Below are positions 1 through 8,188 of a stretch of 64,000 nucleotides of DNA, piece by piece. The notes below the pieces were generated by a model. It was not told where the DNA came from. It worked only from the letters and a program-made list of their open reading frames with translations, and ran no database searches. How positions within the stretch are numbered: the stretch's first letter is position 1; the number at the start of each line of letters is the position of its first letter. A program made the position numbers and the translations under genes. Source of the stretch: an uncultured Microbacterium sp. (GTDB lineage Bacteria > Actinomycetota > Actinomycetes > Actinomycetales > Microbacteriaceae); contig NZ_CANKZA010000001.1 of assembly GCF_947488465.1 (NCBI RefSeq), positions 434,001 through 498,000 of the forward strand. The letters are read 5' to 3'.

Positions 1-237
1 TTGACACGGCCCAAGCGCCACCGTTTCGCGCGTACTTCTCTGCTGCGGTACGGCTACCGCATCGATGAGGTCGACCTCGTCGCTGATCGGATCGCCCGCT
101 TCCTCGAGACAGGCGAGGGTGTGTCCGTCGAGCAGATTCGAACCGTCGCTTTTCGCATGCAGCGGCGGGGCTACAACGAAGCGCAGGTGGATGCCGTCCT
201 CGATGCCGTGGTCGAGGTCATGCTCGCTGTTGTGTGA
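1..237 (+). CDS. DivIVA-like domain protein, 5' end probably cut by window
   Basis: The reading frame is open from the first base, so the protein probably begins upstream; a TTG at base 1 is the only in-window start I could use. The 78 visible residues hold two similar segments, each with an aromatic-Gly-Tyr followed by a D/E-V-D motif (near residues 17-25 and 57-65). This layout matches the short DivIVA-domain proteins of Actinobacteria, in which the Gly-Tyr motif precedes a helix. DivIVA proteins bind curved membrane and organise polar growth or septation. The exact role of this short member is unknown to me. It ends 49 bases before the next gene. Confidence 0.6.
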   Translation: MTRPKRHRFARTSLLRYGYRIDEVDLVADRIARFLETGEGVSVEQIRTVAFRMQRRGYNEAQVDAVLDAVVEVMLAVV

Positions 238-271
238 GCGGCCTCTCATCACAGCGGTCTCACGCGCCCGC

Positions 272-277
272 TAGAAT
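272..277 (+). promoter_or_regulatory. Probable -10 hexamer TAGAAT
   Basis: TAGAAT lies nine bases before the GTG start at 287, leaving almost no leader. No convincing -35 was seen. It belongs to the start-proximal hexamer pattern described in the findings. Confidence 0.5.
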
Positions 278-286
278 CAGGGAACT

Positions 287-1039
287 GTGACTTCCGAAGC
301 CGACTTGGTCCCCCAGGAACCCCGCCCGATTGCCACGCAGTCGTCCGAGGTGCGCCCTGCTGCGCGGCCGCGGATGCCGCAGCAGCCCGCGCGTTGGTCG
401 CGCCGTCGCGGTGTGGTCGGCACCTTTGCTGTTCTCGCGGTGGCGGCATTCGCCGCAGCCTACGTCGGGCCCCTCACGACGTCTACGCCGGCCGCTCACG
501 CTGCCGAAGTCGACCCGGTGTCGCTCTATGCGCACACGATCCATGATGCGCAGGAGTACCTGGCAGCGTCTGAAGCCGCGGGGGTCGACCTCGGCCGAGA
601 CGGCCTGGCGTATACCGTGTACGTCACCCCGACACCCACCCCCACGCCCACCGCGACTCCCACGAAGAAGCCTGCCTCCACGGGGGGATCATCGTCCTCG
701 GGTGGCGGGTGGTCACCGCCGTTCGTTTCACCCGATCCGGGGTCTGCCCAGGCGATCGCCTACGAGATGGTGATGGCTCGTGGCTGGGGAGACAGTGAAT
801 TCGCCTGCCTCGTCGCTCTCTGGAACAAGGAATCGGGCTGGCGTGTCAACGCCTACAACGCCTCGAGCGGCGCGTATGGGATTCCGCAGTCGCTGCCGGG
901 GAACAAGATGGCAACAGCCGGCGCTGACTGGGCGACCAACCCGGCAACTCAGATCAGTTGGGGACTCGGTTACATCGGTGGCCGCTACGGTGCACCCTGT
1001 GGAGCGTGGGGACACTCTCAGGCCAAGGGCTGGTACTGA
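287..1039 (+). CDS. Secreted transglycosylase-like protein
   Basis: This 250-residue protein starts at GTG 287, directly after a -10-like hexamer. It has a cytoplasmic N-terminus rich in Pro and Arg, one membrane segment near residues 47-65 (signal anchor or signal peptide), an extracellular linker of Thr-Pro repeats near residues 114-128 and a Ser/Gly-rich stretch, then a C-terminal domain. That domain has W-N-K-E-S-G-W with Glu182 as the likely catalytic acid, followed by AYGIPQ, the pattern of lysozyme-fold transglycosylases and aggregation-promoting-factor C-termini. It probably cleaves peptidoglycan outside the cell. I infer the activity from motifs only. Confidence 0.8.
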   Translation: MTSEADLVPQEPRPIATQSSEVRPAARPRMPQQPARWSRRRGVVGTFAVLAVAAFAAAYVGPLTTSTPAAHAAEVDPVSLYAHTIHDAQEYLAASEAAGVDLGRDGLAYTVYVTPTPTPTPTATPTKKPASTGGSSSSGGGWSPPFVSPDPGSAQAIAYEMVMARGWGDSEFACLVALWNKESGWRVNAYNASSGAYGIPQSLPGNKMATAGADWATNPATQISWGLGYIGGRYGAPCGAWGHSQAKGWY

Positions 1040-1043
1040 TCGC

Positions 1044-1325
1044 ATGCCCCGCGCGCACCGTCGCAGGCCCGAGCCCGCCGACGACTCGTTCGACCGTCTG
1101 CTGAACGGGTGGAAGCGGAGCGAGACCCGCCGTGGTGTCGAGTGGACCGTGCAACCCGTGTCGGCAGCGAAAGCCCAGAAGACCTATACCTGCCCGGGCT
1201 GCGGCCGAGATGTGGTTCCCGGCACCGCGCACGTCGTCGTCTGGCGCGCAGACGGGGTCCTCGGCGACGCCGCGGACGTGGCGGCGCGGCGCCACTGGCA
1301 CTCCGCGTGTTGGAAGATCGGATGA
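1044..1325 (+). CDS. Small zinc-ribbon protein
   Basis: A 93-residue protein from ATG 1044, four bases after the preceding stop. The C-terminal half carries C-P-x-C, then C-terminal H-W-H-x-x-C, an arrangement able to bind one zinc ion, while the N-terminus is basic and polar. I recognise it only as a conserved small actinobacterial protein, sometimes annotated loosely as ATP/GTP-binding. Its stop (TGA 1323-1325) overlaps the ATG of the following hydrolase, so the two are probably translated together. Function unknown. Confidence 0.7.
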   Translation: MPRAHRRRPEPADDSFDRLLNGWKRSETRRGVEWTVQPVSAAKAQKTYTCPGCGRDVVPGTAHVVVWRADGVLGDAADVAARRHWHSACWKIG

Positions 1326-2038
1326 CGATGGAAATTCGCGGACCCGTCCAGCTCCCGGCTCGCCGTGAGGACATCGAGCTGCACACCCTCGATGGGCTCA
1401 CCCTCGTCGGCGAGCTCGCGCTTCCCGAGCACACAGATCCCGTCGCCACACTGGTGACGCTGCATCCCTTGCCGACAGCCGGTGGCTTCATGGATTCGCA
1501 CATCCTGCGCAAAGCGGCCGGGCGCCTGCCCGCTCTGGCCGACCTGGCCGTGTTGCGCTTCAACACGCGAGGCACCACCTCACCGCGGGGGACGAGCGAG
1601 GGCACCTTCGACGGCGGCGCCGCGGAGGAATTCGACGTCGCCGCCGCGATGGCGTTCGTCCACGATCGCGGTTTGCCGCATCCCTGGATCGTTGGATGGT
1701 CCTTCGGCACAGAACTCGCGCTGAAGTATGGGCGCGATCACGCGATCGAGGGCGCCATTCTGCTCTCCCCGCCGCTGCATCGTGCGACAGCCGACGACGT
1801 GGCCGGCTGGAGCGGCGATCCGCGGCGTCTTGTCGTCATCGTTCCCGAGTTCGACGATTATCTGCGCCCGGCGGAGGCGAGAGAGCGATTCTCCTCGGTA
1901 CCCGGTGCCACCCTCGTCGCGGTGGACGGGGGAAAGCACCTGTGGGTGGGAGAGACGCAGACCCGCAGGGTCCTCACCGAGATCGTCGCCGTCACGCATC
2001 CCGACGCGTTGCCGTTGCCGACGGAATGGGACGTCTGA
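1322..2038 (+). CDS. Alpha/beta hydrolase
   Basis: A 238-residue cytosolic alpha/beta-hydrolase fold protein. The nucleophile elbow reads G-W-S-F-G, with the Ser expected to be catalytic. The oxyanion-side motif is L-H-P-L-P, and a late G-K-H offers the catalytic His. The early R-F-N-T-R-G segment resembles dienelactone-hydrolase-like and CocE-like serine hydrolases annotated as alpha/beta hydrolases in Actinobacteria. Its ATG overlaps the zinc-ribbon gene stop (ATGA). The substrate cannot be told from sequence. It converges on the permease gene with a 7-base gap. Confidence 0.85.
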   Translation: MTMEIRGPVQLPARREDIELHTLDGLTLVGELALPEHTDPVATLVTLHPLPTAGGFMDSHILRKAAGRLPALADLAVLRFNTRGTTSPRGTSEGTFDGGAAEEFDVAAAMAFVHDRGLPHPWIVGWSFGTELALKYGRDHAIEGAILLSPPLHRATADDVAGWSGDPRRLVVIVPEFDDYLRPAEARERFSSVPGATLVAVDGGKHLWVGETQTRRVLTEIVAVTHPDALPLPTEWDV

Positions 2039-2045
2039 GGTATTT

Positions 2046-3161
2046 CTAGAGCTCGTTTTGCCGCGGGATGATCACCTGGCGGTAAATGATCAGGATGCTC
2101 GCGGCCACAGGAATGGCGATCAGCGCGCCGAGGAGCCCGAGGAGTGAACCACCCGCCAACGCGGCAATGACGACGACGGCGCCGGGCACCGAGACCGCGC
2201 GGTTCATGATGCGGGGAGAGAGGATGTATGCCTCGACCTGCATGTAGATCGCGTACCAGATCAGGGCGACGAGCGCCGTGAGCGGCGATCCGAGTCCGGG
2301 GATCAGGCACGTGAGCACGATGATCGCCGAACCGGTGAGCGTACCCACGAGGGGAATGAGCGAGAAGAAGAACGCCACCACCGCGAGCACCGCGGGGAAC
2401 GGCGCGCCGATGATCGAGAGGAAGATCGCGCTCAGCACGCCGTTGATCACACCGAGAGTCACTTGCCCGGCGACGTAGTAGCCGACGGAGGCGGTGATCT
2501 GCTCGCTGAGGTCGATGAACCGGGCACGCTTGGATGCGGGCACCAGCTGGTAGACCGCAGCCTTGAGCGACGGCGTCGAGGAGGTGAAGTAGATCGTGAG
2601 GATGAGCACGATGAGCGCACCGGTGAAGCCGGCGACGATGCCCGCTCCGATGCCGAGGAGAGTCTCGCCGGCCGCGCCGCCGATCGTGGCGACATCCAGC
2701 GTCGCGTACCAATCGGAGATGTACTGGAAGACCCGGTCGACATCCAGGGCGGGGAAGACGTCGTTCAACCATGTGCGCGCTGTCTCGACCGGATCCCATT
2801 CCAGATTGACAGCGCTCTCGATGAGTTTCTGGACCTGGGTCACGAGCTGCGAGATCTGCGTGACGATGATCGGCACGATCATCAGGATGATGCCCGCGAA
2901 CACCGTCAGAACGGCGAAGAAGGTGACCAGCAGTGCGGCCCAGCGGGGGAGTCCGCGGCGCTCCAACCACGACACGAGCGGATCGAGGCCGAGCGACAGG
3001 AACAGCGCCGTGCCCACGTAAAGCAGCACCGTCGACAGTGAGGACACGCTCTGGATCAACACGATGCCGACGCCGACCCCGAGCGTCGCGATCAGCGCAG
3101 TGCGAAACGGATGCTGGAGTTTCACGGAGACCTTCTTGCCATGGTGGTGTGTGACACACAT
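2046..3161 (-). CDS. AI-2E family transporter (PerM-like membrane protein)
   Basis: From ATG 3161 the protein is 371 residues; the open frame runs further upstream, but that extension is polar and unlike the family. It has a pair of membrane helices near residues 20-60, another near 70-95, a large loop, then a run of hydrophobic helices to the C-terminus, about eight in all, as in the AI-2E/UPF0118 family. Conserved Pro/Gly-rich membrane motifs such as S-L-I-P-L-V-G-T are visible. Family members include the E. coli AI-2 exporter TqsA and a Na+/H+ antiporter, so the substrate here is open. It is divergent from the next gene. Confidence 0.85.
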   Translation of the reverse strand: MCVTHHHGKKVSVKLQHPFRTALIATLGVGVGIVLIQSVSSLSTVLLYVGTALFLSLGLDPLVSWLERRGLPRWAALLVTFFAVLTVFAGIILMIVPIIVTQISQLVTQVQKLIESAVNLEWDPVETARTWLNDVFPALDVDRVFQYISDWYATLDVATIGGAAGETLLGIGAGIVAGFTGALIVLILTIYFTSSTPSLKAAVYQLVPASKRARFIDLSEQITASVGYYVAGQVTLGVINGVLSAIFLSIIGAPFPAVLAVVAFFFSLIPLVGTLTGSAIIVLTCLIPGLGSPLTALVALIWYAIYMQVEAYILSPRIMNRAVSVPGAVVVIAALAGGSLLGLLGALIAIPVAASILIIYRQVIIPRQNEL

Positions 3162-3288
3162 TACGCAGGGAGCGGCGGAAATCCGTCGCGGCACCCCCTC
3201 CCGGGCGACATTCAGGTCGTTTTCGCTACGCTGGAATGTCGATTGTGTGTCTGCGGGCTTTCCGCGCGCGCAGAAAGGTGTGTCATCC

Positions 3289-5067
3289 GTGCGTTTCGTC
3301 TGGGCTGTGGTGGCCTTCGTGCTTGCCGCCGTCATGATCGGGGCGGGGATCGCTCAGCGAACTGTCCTGCAGGGACCGAGGACGGTCAGTCAGGCCATCG
3401 AAGTCACCGGCGATGTGCCGTATGTGCTGATCGACGGAGCGGTCCTGCGCAGTCACGAGGGCACGCAAACCCTCCGTGCCCAGGGCGACGGCACGATCTT
3501 TGCCGCCTACGGGCGCACGAACGATCTGACGACGTGGCTGCAGAGGACGGAGTACGCCCACCTGACCCTCGGTGATGACGACACGATCGTCTCGGAAACC
3601 GTCCCGCAAGAGGAGGCACCGGCCGAGGATGCAGTCGCGCTGACACCCGTCGATTCAGACCTCTGGCTCGATCAATTCCAGCAGGACGATCTACTCATCA
3701 CCCAGCTCCAACTGCCCGAAGACATGAGCGTGCTCGTGGCGACCGACGGGACCGAGCCGGCACCCCGCGACGTGACGCTGTCCTGGCCGACCGGAGCAGC
3801 GACTCCGTGGGCGGGCCCGCTCATCGTCGGCGGAAGCTTGCTTCTCCTCCTGGGCGTGATCCTCTACGTGCTCGGTGTTCGTCACGCGCGCCGCTCGCGC
3901 GGACCCCGACGCAAGGGCCTGCCGGTGCCGGTGACAGAGCCCATCGACCTTCGCGTCGACACCGATGCCAAGGGCGTCATCTCGGCCACCCCGACCCGCC
4001 GTTCGATCACTCGGGGCAAGCGTTCGTTCGTCGTCCTTCCGATCGTTGCGGTCTCTTCGTTGATGTTCACGGGGTGCTCGCCGGATGCCTGGCCGGAGCT
4101 CGTCGGCTCCCCGACACCGTCGGCGACACCGAGCATCATCGTTCCCGACGACCAGGGGAGCCCTGCGGTGACCGAAGCGCAGGCGGAGCGCATTATCTCG
4201 CGGATCGCCGCTCAGGTGACCACCGCCGATGAGACGAACGACGCGGCAGCGGCGGCGCTGCGGATGGACGGGCCCGCGTTGCAGACTCGCGAGACCAACT
4301 ACCGCCTCCGCACGGCGATCCCGGATCAGGCCTCGCTCGACCCGATTCCCACCTCGGGTATTCGCGTACTGCTCCCCGAGGCGTTCGACGGGTGGCCACG
4401 GACCTTCTTCGCGGTCGTGGGCACGGGCGCCGACGCCCCGGACACCATCATGAGCGTCACCCAGGCCGATGCGTGGTCCGACTACAAGGTCACGTACGTC
4501 GCCGACCTCGCGGCTGACACCAGCCTCAACCTGGCCCCGCCCTACGTCGGTGCCGTCTCCATCGACCCCGACTCCCCGTTCCTTCTCCTGCCGCCCTCGA
4601 AGCTCGCGGGCGCGTACGCGGACATCTTGGACAAGGGTGCGGACAGTGAATTCGCGCCGCTCTTCGATCCGGAGACCGATATGTTCCGTACTCAGGTCGC
4701 GGCCAACCGGACGTCCCGGCTCGAGAGCTTCAACCAGACGGCGGCCGAGACCGGAACCCTGACGTTTGCGGCCTCCGCCGGAGACACGACGCCGGTCGCA
4801 CTGGCGACACTCGACAGCGGGGCGATCGTGGCCGTCACCGTGAACGAGACGGATACCGTCACCCCGACGAGCTCCGACGCGGTCATCAAGCTCGATGACA
4901 GCCCGACTGTGAAGGCTCTTGCAGGCGTCAGTCAGTCCGCGACGGGTTTCACAACGACGTTCGCCGATCAACTCTTCTTCTTCGTGCCCGCGCAGAGTTC
5001 GACAGAGCGGATTCAGTTCCTCGGCTATTCCTCCAGCATCCTCGACGTGAAGGCGGTTACTCCGTGA
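3289..5067 (+). CDS. Multi-membrane protein with internal lipobox-like segment
   Basis: GTG 3289 is chosen because a GAAAGG ribosome site ends ten bases upstream; the frame stays open upstream without a better site. The 592-residue protein has an N-terminal membrane helix (about 2-24), an extracytoplasmic domain, a second helix (about 173-196) followed by a basic stretch, then a third hydrophobic segment (about 247-262) ending L-M-F-T-G-C with Cys263. The remaining 330 residues look extracytoplasmic, Thr/Ala-rich with predicted alternating strands. I recognise it as a family conserved in Microbacteriaceae, often mis-annotated, with no known function. The stop overlaps the thioredoxin-TPR start (GTGA). 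Confidence 0.75.
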   Translation: MRFVWAVVAFVLAAVMIGAGIAQRTVLQGPRTVSQAIEVTGDVPYVLIDGAVLRSHEGTQTLRAQGDGTIFAAYGRTNDLTTWLQRTEYAHLTLGDDDTIVSETVPQEEAPAEDAVALTPVDSDLWLDQFQQDDLLITQLQLPEDMSVLVATDGTEPAPRDVTLSWPTGAATPWAGPLIVGGSLLLLLGVILYVLGVRHARRSRGPRRKGLPVPVTEPIDLRVDTDAKGVISATPTRRSITRGKRSFVVLPIVAVSSLMFTGCSPDAWPELVGSPTPSATPSIIVPDDQGSPAVTEAQAERIISRIAAQVTTADETNDAAAAALRMDGPALQTRETNYRLRTAIPDQASLDPIPTSGIRVLLPEAFDGWPRTFFAVVGTGADAPDTIMSVTQADAWSDYKVTYVADLAADTSLNLAPPYVGAVSIDPDSPFLLLPPSKLAGAYADILDKGADSEFAPLFDPETDMFRTQVAANRTSRLESFNQTAAETGTLTFAASAGDTTPVALATLDSGAIVAVTVNETDTVTPTSSDAVIKLDDSPTVKALAGVSQSATGFTTTFADQLFFFVPAQSSTERIQFLGYSSSILDVKAVTP

Positions 5068-6020
5068 GCGATCAGACCCTCGGCACCCCGCACCCTGGCG
5101 CCGTCCTCCGTGGCGCCGTCGACCTTTCGTCGCTGCGTGCGCGGGCGACGACTCCCCCCTCGGCTGCGGCTACGGCTGCCGGTGAGGCGCCGACGCCCCC
5201 GCTCATCTTCGACGCCACGGATGCGAACTTCGCCACCGTGCTCGAGCTCTCGCGCACCGTGCCGGTCGTCGTCGATCTGTGGGCCGAGTGGTGCGGGCCG
5301 TGCACGCAACTCAGCCCCGTGCTCGAGAAGGTGATCACCGATCTGGGCGGACGCCTCGTGCTCGCCAAGGTCGACGTCGACGCGAACCCGCAGTTGGCAC
5401 AGAGCTTTCGCGCGCAGGCCATTCCGCTCGTCGTTGCGCTCGTCGCCGGTCAGCCCGTGCAATTGTTCACCGGTGCCGTCCCTGAGCAGCAGCTGCGAGA
5501 GGTTTTCGCCCAGTTGTTGCAACTCGCCGCACAGCAGGGAGTGACCGGCACAGTGCCGCAATCCCCGGGCGATTCCGACGCAACGACCGAGGATGCCGAG
5601 CCGCCGCTCCCGCCGCTTCACCAGGAAGCATTCGATGCGATCGAGGGCGGCGACTACGCACGTGCCGCGGCCGCGTACGAGGCTGCTCTGGCCGAGAATC
5701 CGCGCGATGATCAGGCACGCGCGGGGCTCGGCCAAGTGCGGTTGCTCGACCGGGTGCAGGGCCTCGATCTTCAGGAGGCGCGAGCTGCGGCTGCGGCTGC
5801 GCCGACGGATCCGCACGCGCAATTCGCGGTCGCGGATCTCGACCTCGCCGGCGGACACGTGGACGATGCGTTCGGCCGCTTGCTCGACCTCTTCGCCGTC
5901 CTGCCGGACGAGGAGCGGGCGCCGGTGCGCGAGCGGCTGCTCGAGCTCTTCGGACTCGTCGGTGACGCCGACGCCCGCGTCCTGCGTGCCCGCGGACGTC
6001 TGTCGAGCCTGCTGTTCTGA
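5064..6020 (+). CDS. Thioredoxin-domain TPR protein (YbbN/CnoX-like)
   Basis: A 318-residue protein. After a variable N-terminus, residues about 50-155 form a thioredoxin fold with the canonical W-C-G-P-C motif (Cys77, Cys80). The C-terminal half is Ala/Leu-rich helical repeats of tetratricopeptide type, with alternating A-A-A-Y-E-A-A-L and G-L-G patterns. This architecture matches E. coli YbbN (CnoX), a holdase co-chaperone working with DnaK and GroEL; unlike E. coli YbbN, both active-site cysteines are kept, so a true redox role is possible. Translation is coupled to the upstream membrane protein by a 4-base overlap. Confidence 0.85.
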   Translation: MSDQTLGTPHPGAVLRGAVDLSSLRARATTPPSAAATAAGEAPTPPLIFDATDANFATVLELSRTVPVVVDLWAEWCGPCTQLSPVLEKVITDLGGRLVLAKVDVDANPQLAQSFRAQAIPLVVALVAGQPVQLFTGAVPEQQLREVFAQLLQLAAQQGVTGTVPQSPGDSDATTEDAEPPLPPLHQEAFDAIEGGDYARAAAAYEAALAENPRDDQARAGLGQVRLLDRVQGLDLQEARAAAAAAPTDPHAQFAVADLDLAGGHVDDAFGRLLDLFAVLPDEERAPVRERLLELFGLVGDADARVLRARGRLSSLLF

Positions 6021-6049
6021 TCCGGTCCTCGCCGCTCAGCGGGTGTTGC

Positions 6050-8188
6050 TCAGCCGCTGTGGCTCAGCCACAGCACGCCCAGCGGAGGAAGCGTCATGCT
6101 CGCGCGCCCGGATTCGTCGGCATGAACCGATCCGAAATTTCCGACACCGGAGCCGCCGTACTCGGGAACGTCCGAGTTGAGAATCTCGGTCCAGTCGCCG
6201 CTCTCACCCAGGTCGAGTGAGAAGTCGTACAGCGGAGCACCCGAGAAGTTGCAGATGATCGCGACGGAGTTTCCGTGATGGTCGCGCCGCGAGAATGCGA
6301 TGACGTTGGGATTCCAGTGCGGCGCCCCCAAGCGCGTGAACGCATCGCCGTCGCTGTCGCGTGACCACAGTGCGGAGTGGTCGCGATAGACCCCGTTGAG
6401 GGCGCCCACGAAGTTGAAGAGCTCGCGGTGTGCCGGTTGGTCCAGCAGCCACCAGTCCAGGCTCCGGGACTCCGACCACTCCGACATCTGGCCGAACTCC
6501 TGACCCATGAACAGGAGCTGCTTGCCGGGGTGACCCCACATGTACGCGAGGAACGCGCGCATGTTGGCGAGCTTCTGCCAGTGATCGCCCGGCATCCGTG
6601 TGAAGAGGGTTCCCTTGCCGTGGACGACCTCGTCGTGACTGATCGGCAGCAGGTAGTTCTCGCTGAACGCGTAGACGAACGAGAACGACAGCTCGCCCTC
6701 GTGGTGCGATCGGTACATGGGGTCGCGCTTCATGTACTCGAGGGAGTCGTTCATCCAGCCCATGTTCCATTTGAGGCCGAATCCGAGGCCGCCCTCGCTG
6801 GTGGGTGCGGTCACTCCGGGATAACTCGTCGACTCTTCGGCGATCATGGCGATACCGGGGTAGCGCTTGTACGCGGTTGCGGTGACCTCTTGGAGGAAGC
6901 GGATCGCTTCGAGGTTCTCCCTCCCGCCGTAGATGTTCGCTTCCCACTCGCCCGCTTCGCGGGAGTAGTCGAGATAGAGCATGGACGCCACGGCATCCAC
7001 CCGCAGGCCGTCGACGTGAAACTCTTCGAACCAGAACAACGCGTTCGCCACGAGGAAATTGCGCACCTCGTTGCGGCCGTAGTCGAAGATCAGCGTTCCC
7101 CAGTCTTTGTGCTCACCACGCCGGGGATCGGGGTGTTCGTAGAGCGCTTGCCCATCGAATCGTGCCAGCGCGAACTCGTCTTTCGGGAAGTGGCCGGGAA
7201 CCCAGTCCATGATCACGCCGATGCCGGCCTGGTGGAGGCGGTCGATGAGGTAGCGAAGGTCGTCGGGCGTCCCGAATCGGCTGGTCGCTGCGTAGTAGCC
7301 GGTGACCTGGTACCCCCACGAGCCCCCGAAGGGATGCTCCGCCAGCGGCAGGAACTCGACGTGCGTGAAGCCCTGCTCGAGAAGGTAGCCGACGAGCGGA
7401 TCGGCGGCCTCACGGTAGGTGAGCCCCGCTCGCCACGACGCGAAGTGCAGTTCGTACACGGACATGGGTTGGTCGATGGGGGAGCGGGATCCGCGCTGAG
7501 CGAGCCATGCGTCGTCGGTCCACGCGTGAGTGCTGTCGCTGACGATGGATGCCGTCGCCGGCGGCACCTCGGCGTGGCGCGCCATCGGATCGGCTTTCGT
7601 GATCCACGGGCCGGCCTGCGTGAGCAGCTCGAACTTGTACGTCGTGCCCACTCCCAGCCCCGGGATAAAGAGCTCCCAGACGCCGCTCGAGCCGAGGGAG
7701 CGCATCGAGTGCCCCTGCCCGTCCCACGAGTTGAAATCGCCGACGACACGAACAGCGCGCGCGTTCGGCGCCCAGACCGCGAACGACACGCCATCGGTGC
7801 CGTCCACGTGGTGCAGGCGCGCTCCGAGCACGCGCCAGAGCTCTTCGTGGCGTCCTTCGCGGATGAGGTGCAGATCAAGCTCACCGACCGTCGGCGCGTG
7901 CCGATAGGGGTCGTCTGCGGTGAAGGCGACGCCGTGGTCGTAGGACGTCTCGAGCGTGTACGAAAGGGGGGCAGTGTCTGTCTGGCCCTCCCAGATCCCC
8001 CCGCGGAGGTGCGTGAGAACCACTCGCTCTCCGTCCGCGAGTACGGCCGTCACCGTCTGAGCGAGCGGGCGCCGTGCGCGGATGACCCAGGTGCCGTCTG
8101 CCTGCCCGTGAAACCCCAGCACATCGTGCGGTGCATGGTAGGACCCGGTGGCTACGGTGTCGAGGACGGCGTCGTCGGGACGATTCAT
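6050..8188 (-). CDS. glgB: 1,4-alpha-glucan branching enzyme
   Basis: A 712-residue GH13 branching enzyme that creates alpha-1,6 branches in glycogen or GlgE-pathway glucan. An N-terminal CBM48-type beta domain is followed by the (beta/alpha)8 barrel and a C-terminal beta domain. The nucleophile is Asp398 in G-L-R-V-D-A-V and the acid/base is Glu451 in A-E-E-S-T, 53 residues apart exactly as in E. coli GlgB. ATG 8188 has AGGGG upstream and overlaps the glgE stop by four bases (ATGA), so it is translated with glgE. The open frame extends further upstream inside glgE, which I reject as the start. Confidence 0.97.
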   Translation of the reverse strand: MNRPDDAVLDTVATGSYHAPHDVLGFHGQADGTWVIRARRPLAQTVTAVLADGERVVLTHLRGGIWEGQTDTAPLSYTLETSYDHGVAFTADDPYRHAPTVGELDLHLIREGRHEELWRVLGARLHHVDGTDGVSFAVWAPNARAVRVVGDFNSWDGQGHSMRSLGSSGVWELFIPGLGVGTTYKFELLTQAGPWITKADPMARHAEVPPATASIVSDSTHAWTDDAWLAQRGSRSPIDQPMSVYELHFASWRAGLTYREAADPLVGYLLEQGFTHVEFLPLAEHPFGGSWGYQVTGYYAATSRFGTPDDLRYLIDRLHQAGIGVIMDWVPGHFPKDEFALARFDGQALYEHPDPRRGEHKDWGTLIFDYGRNEVRNFLVANALFWFEEFHVDGLRVDAVASMLYLDYSREAGEWEANIYGGRENLEAIRFLQEVTATAYKRYPGIAMIAEESTSYPGVTAPTSEGGLGFGLKWNMGWMNDSLEYMKRDPMYRSHHEGELSFSFVYAFSENYLLPISHDEVVHGKGTLFTRMPGDHWQKLANMRAFLAYMWGHPGKQLLFMGQEFGQMSEWSESRSLDWWLLDQPAHRELFNFVGALNGVYRDHSALWSRDSDGDAFTRLGAPHWNPNVIAFSRRDHHGNSVAIICNFSGAPLYDFSLDLGESGDWTEILNSDVPEYGGSGVGNFGSVHADESGRASMTLPPLGVLWLSHSG

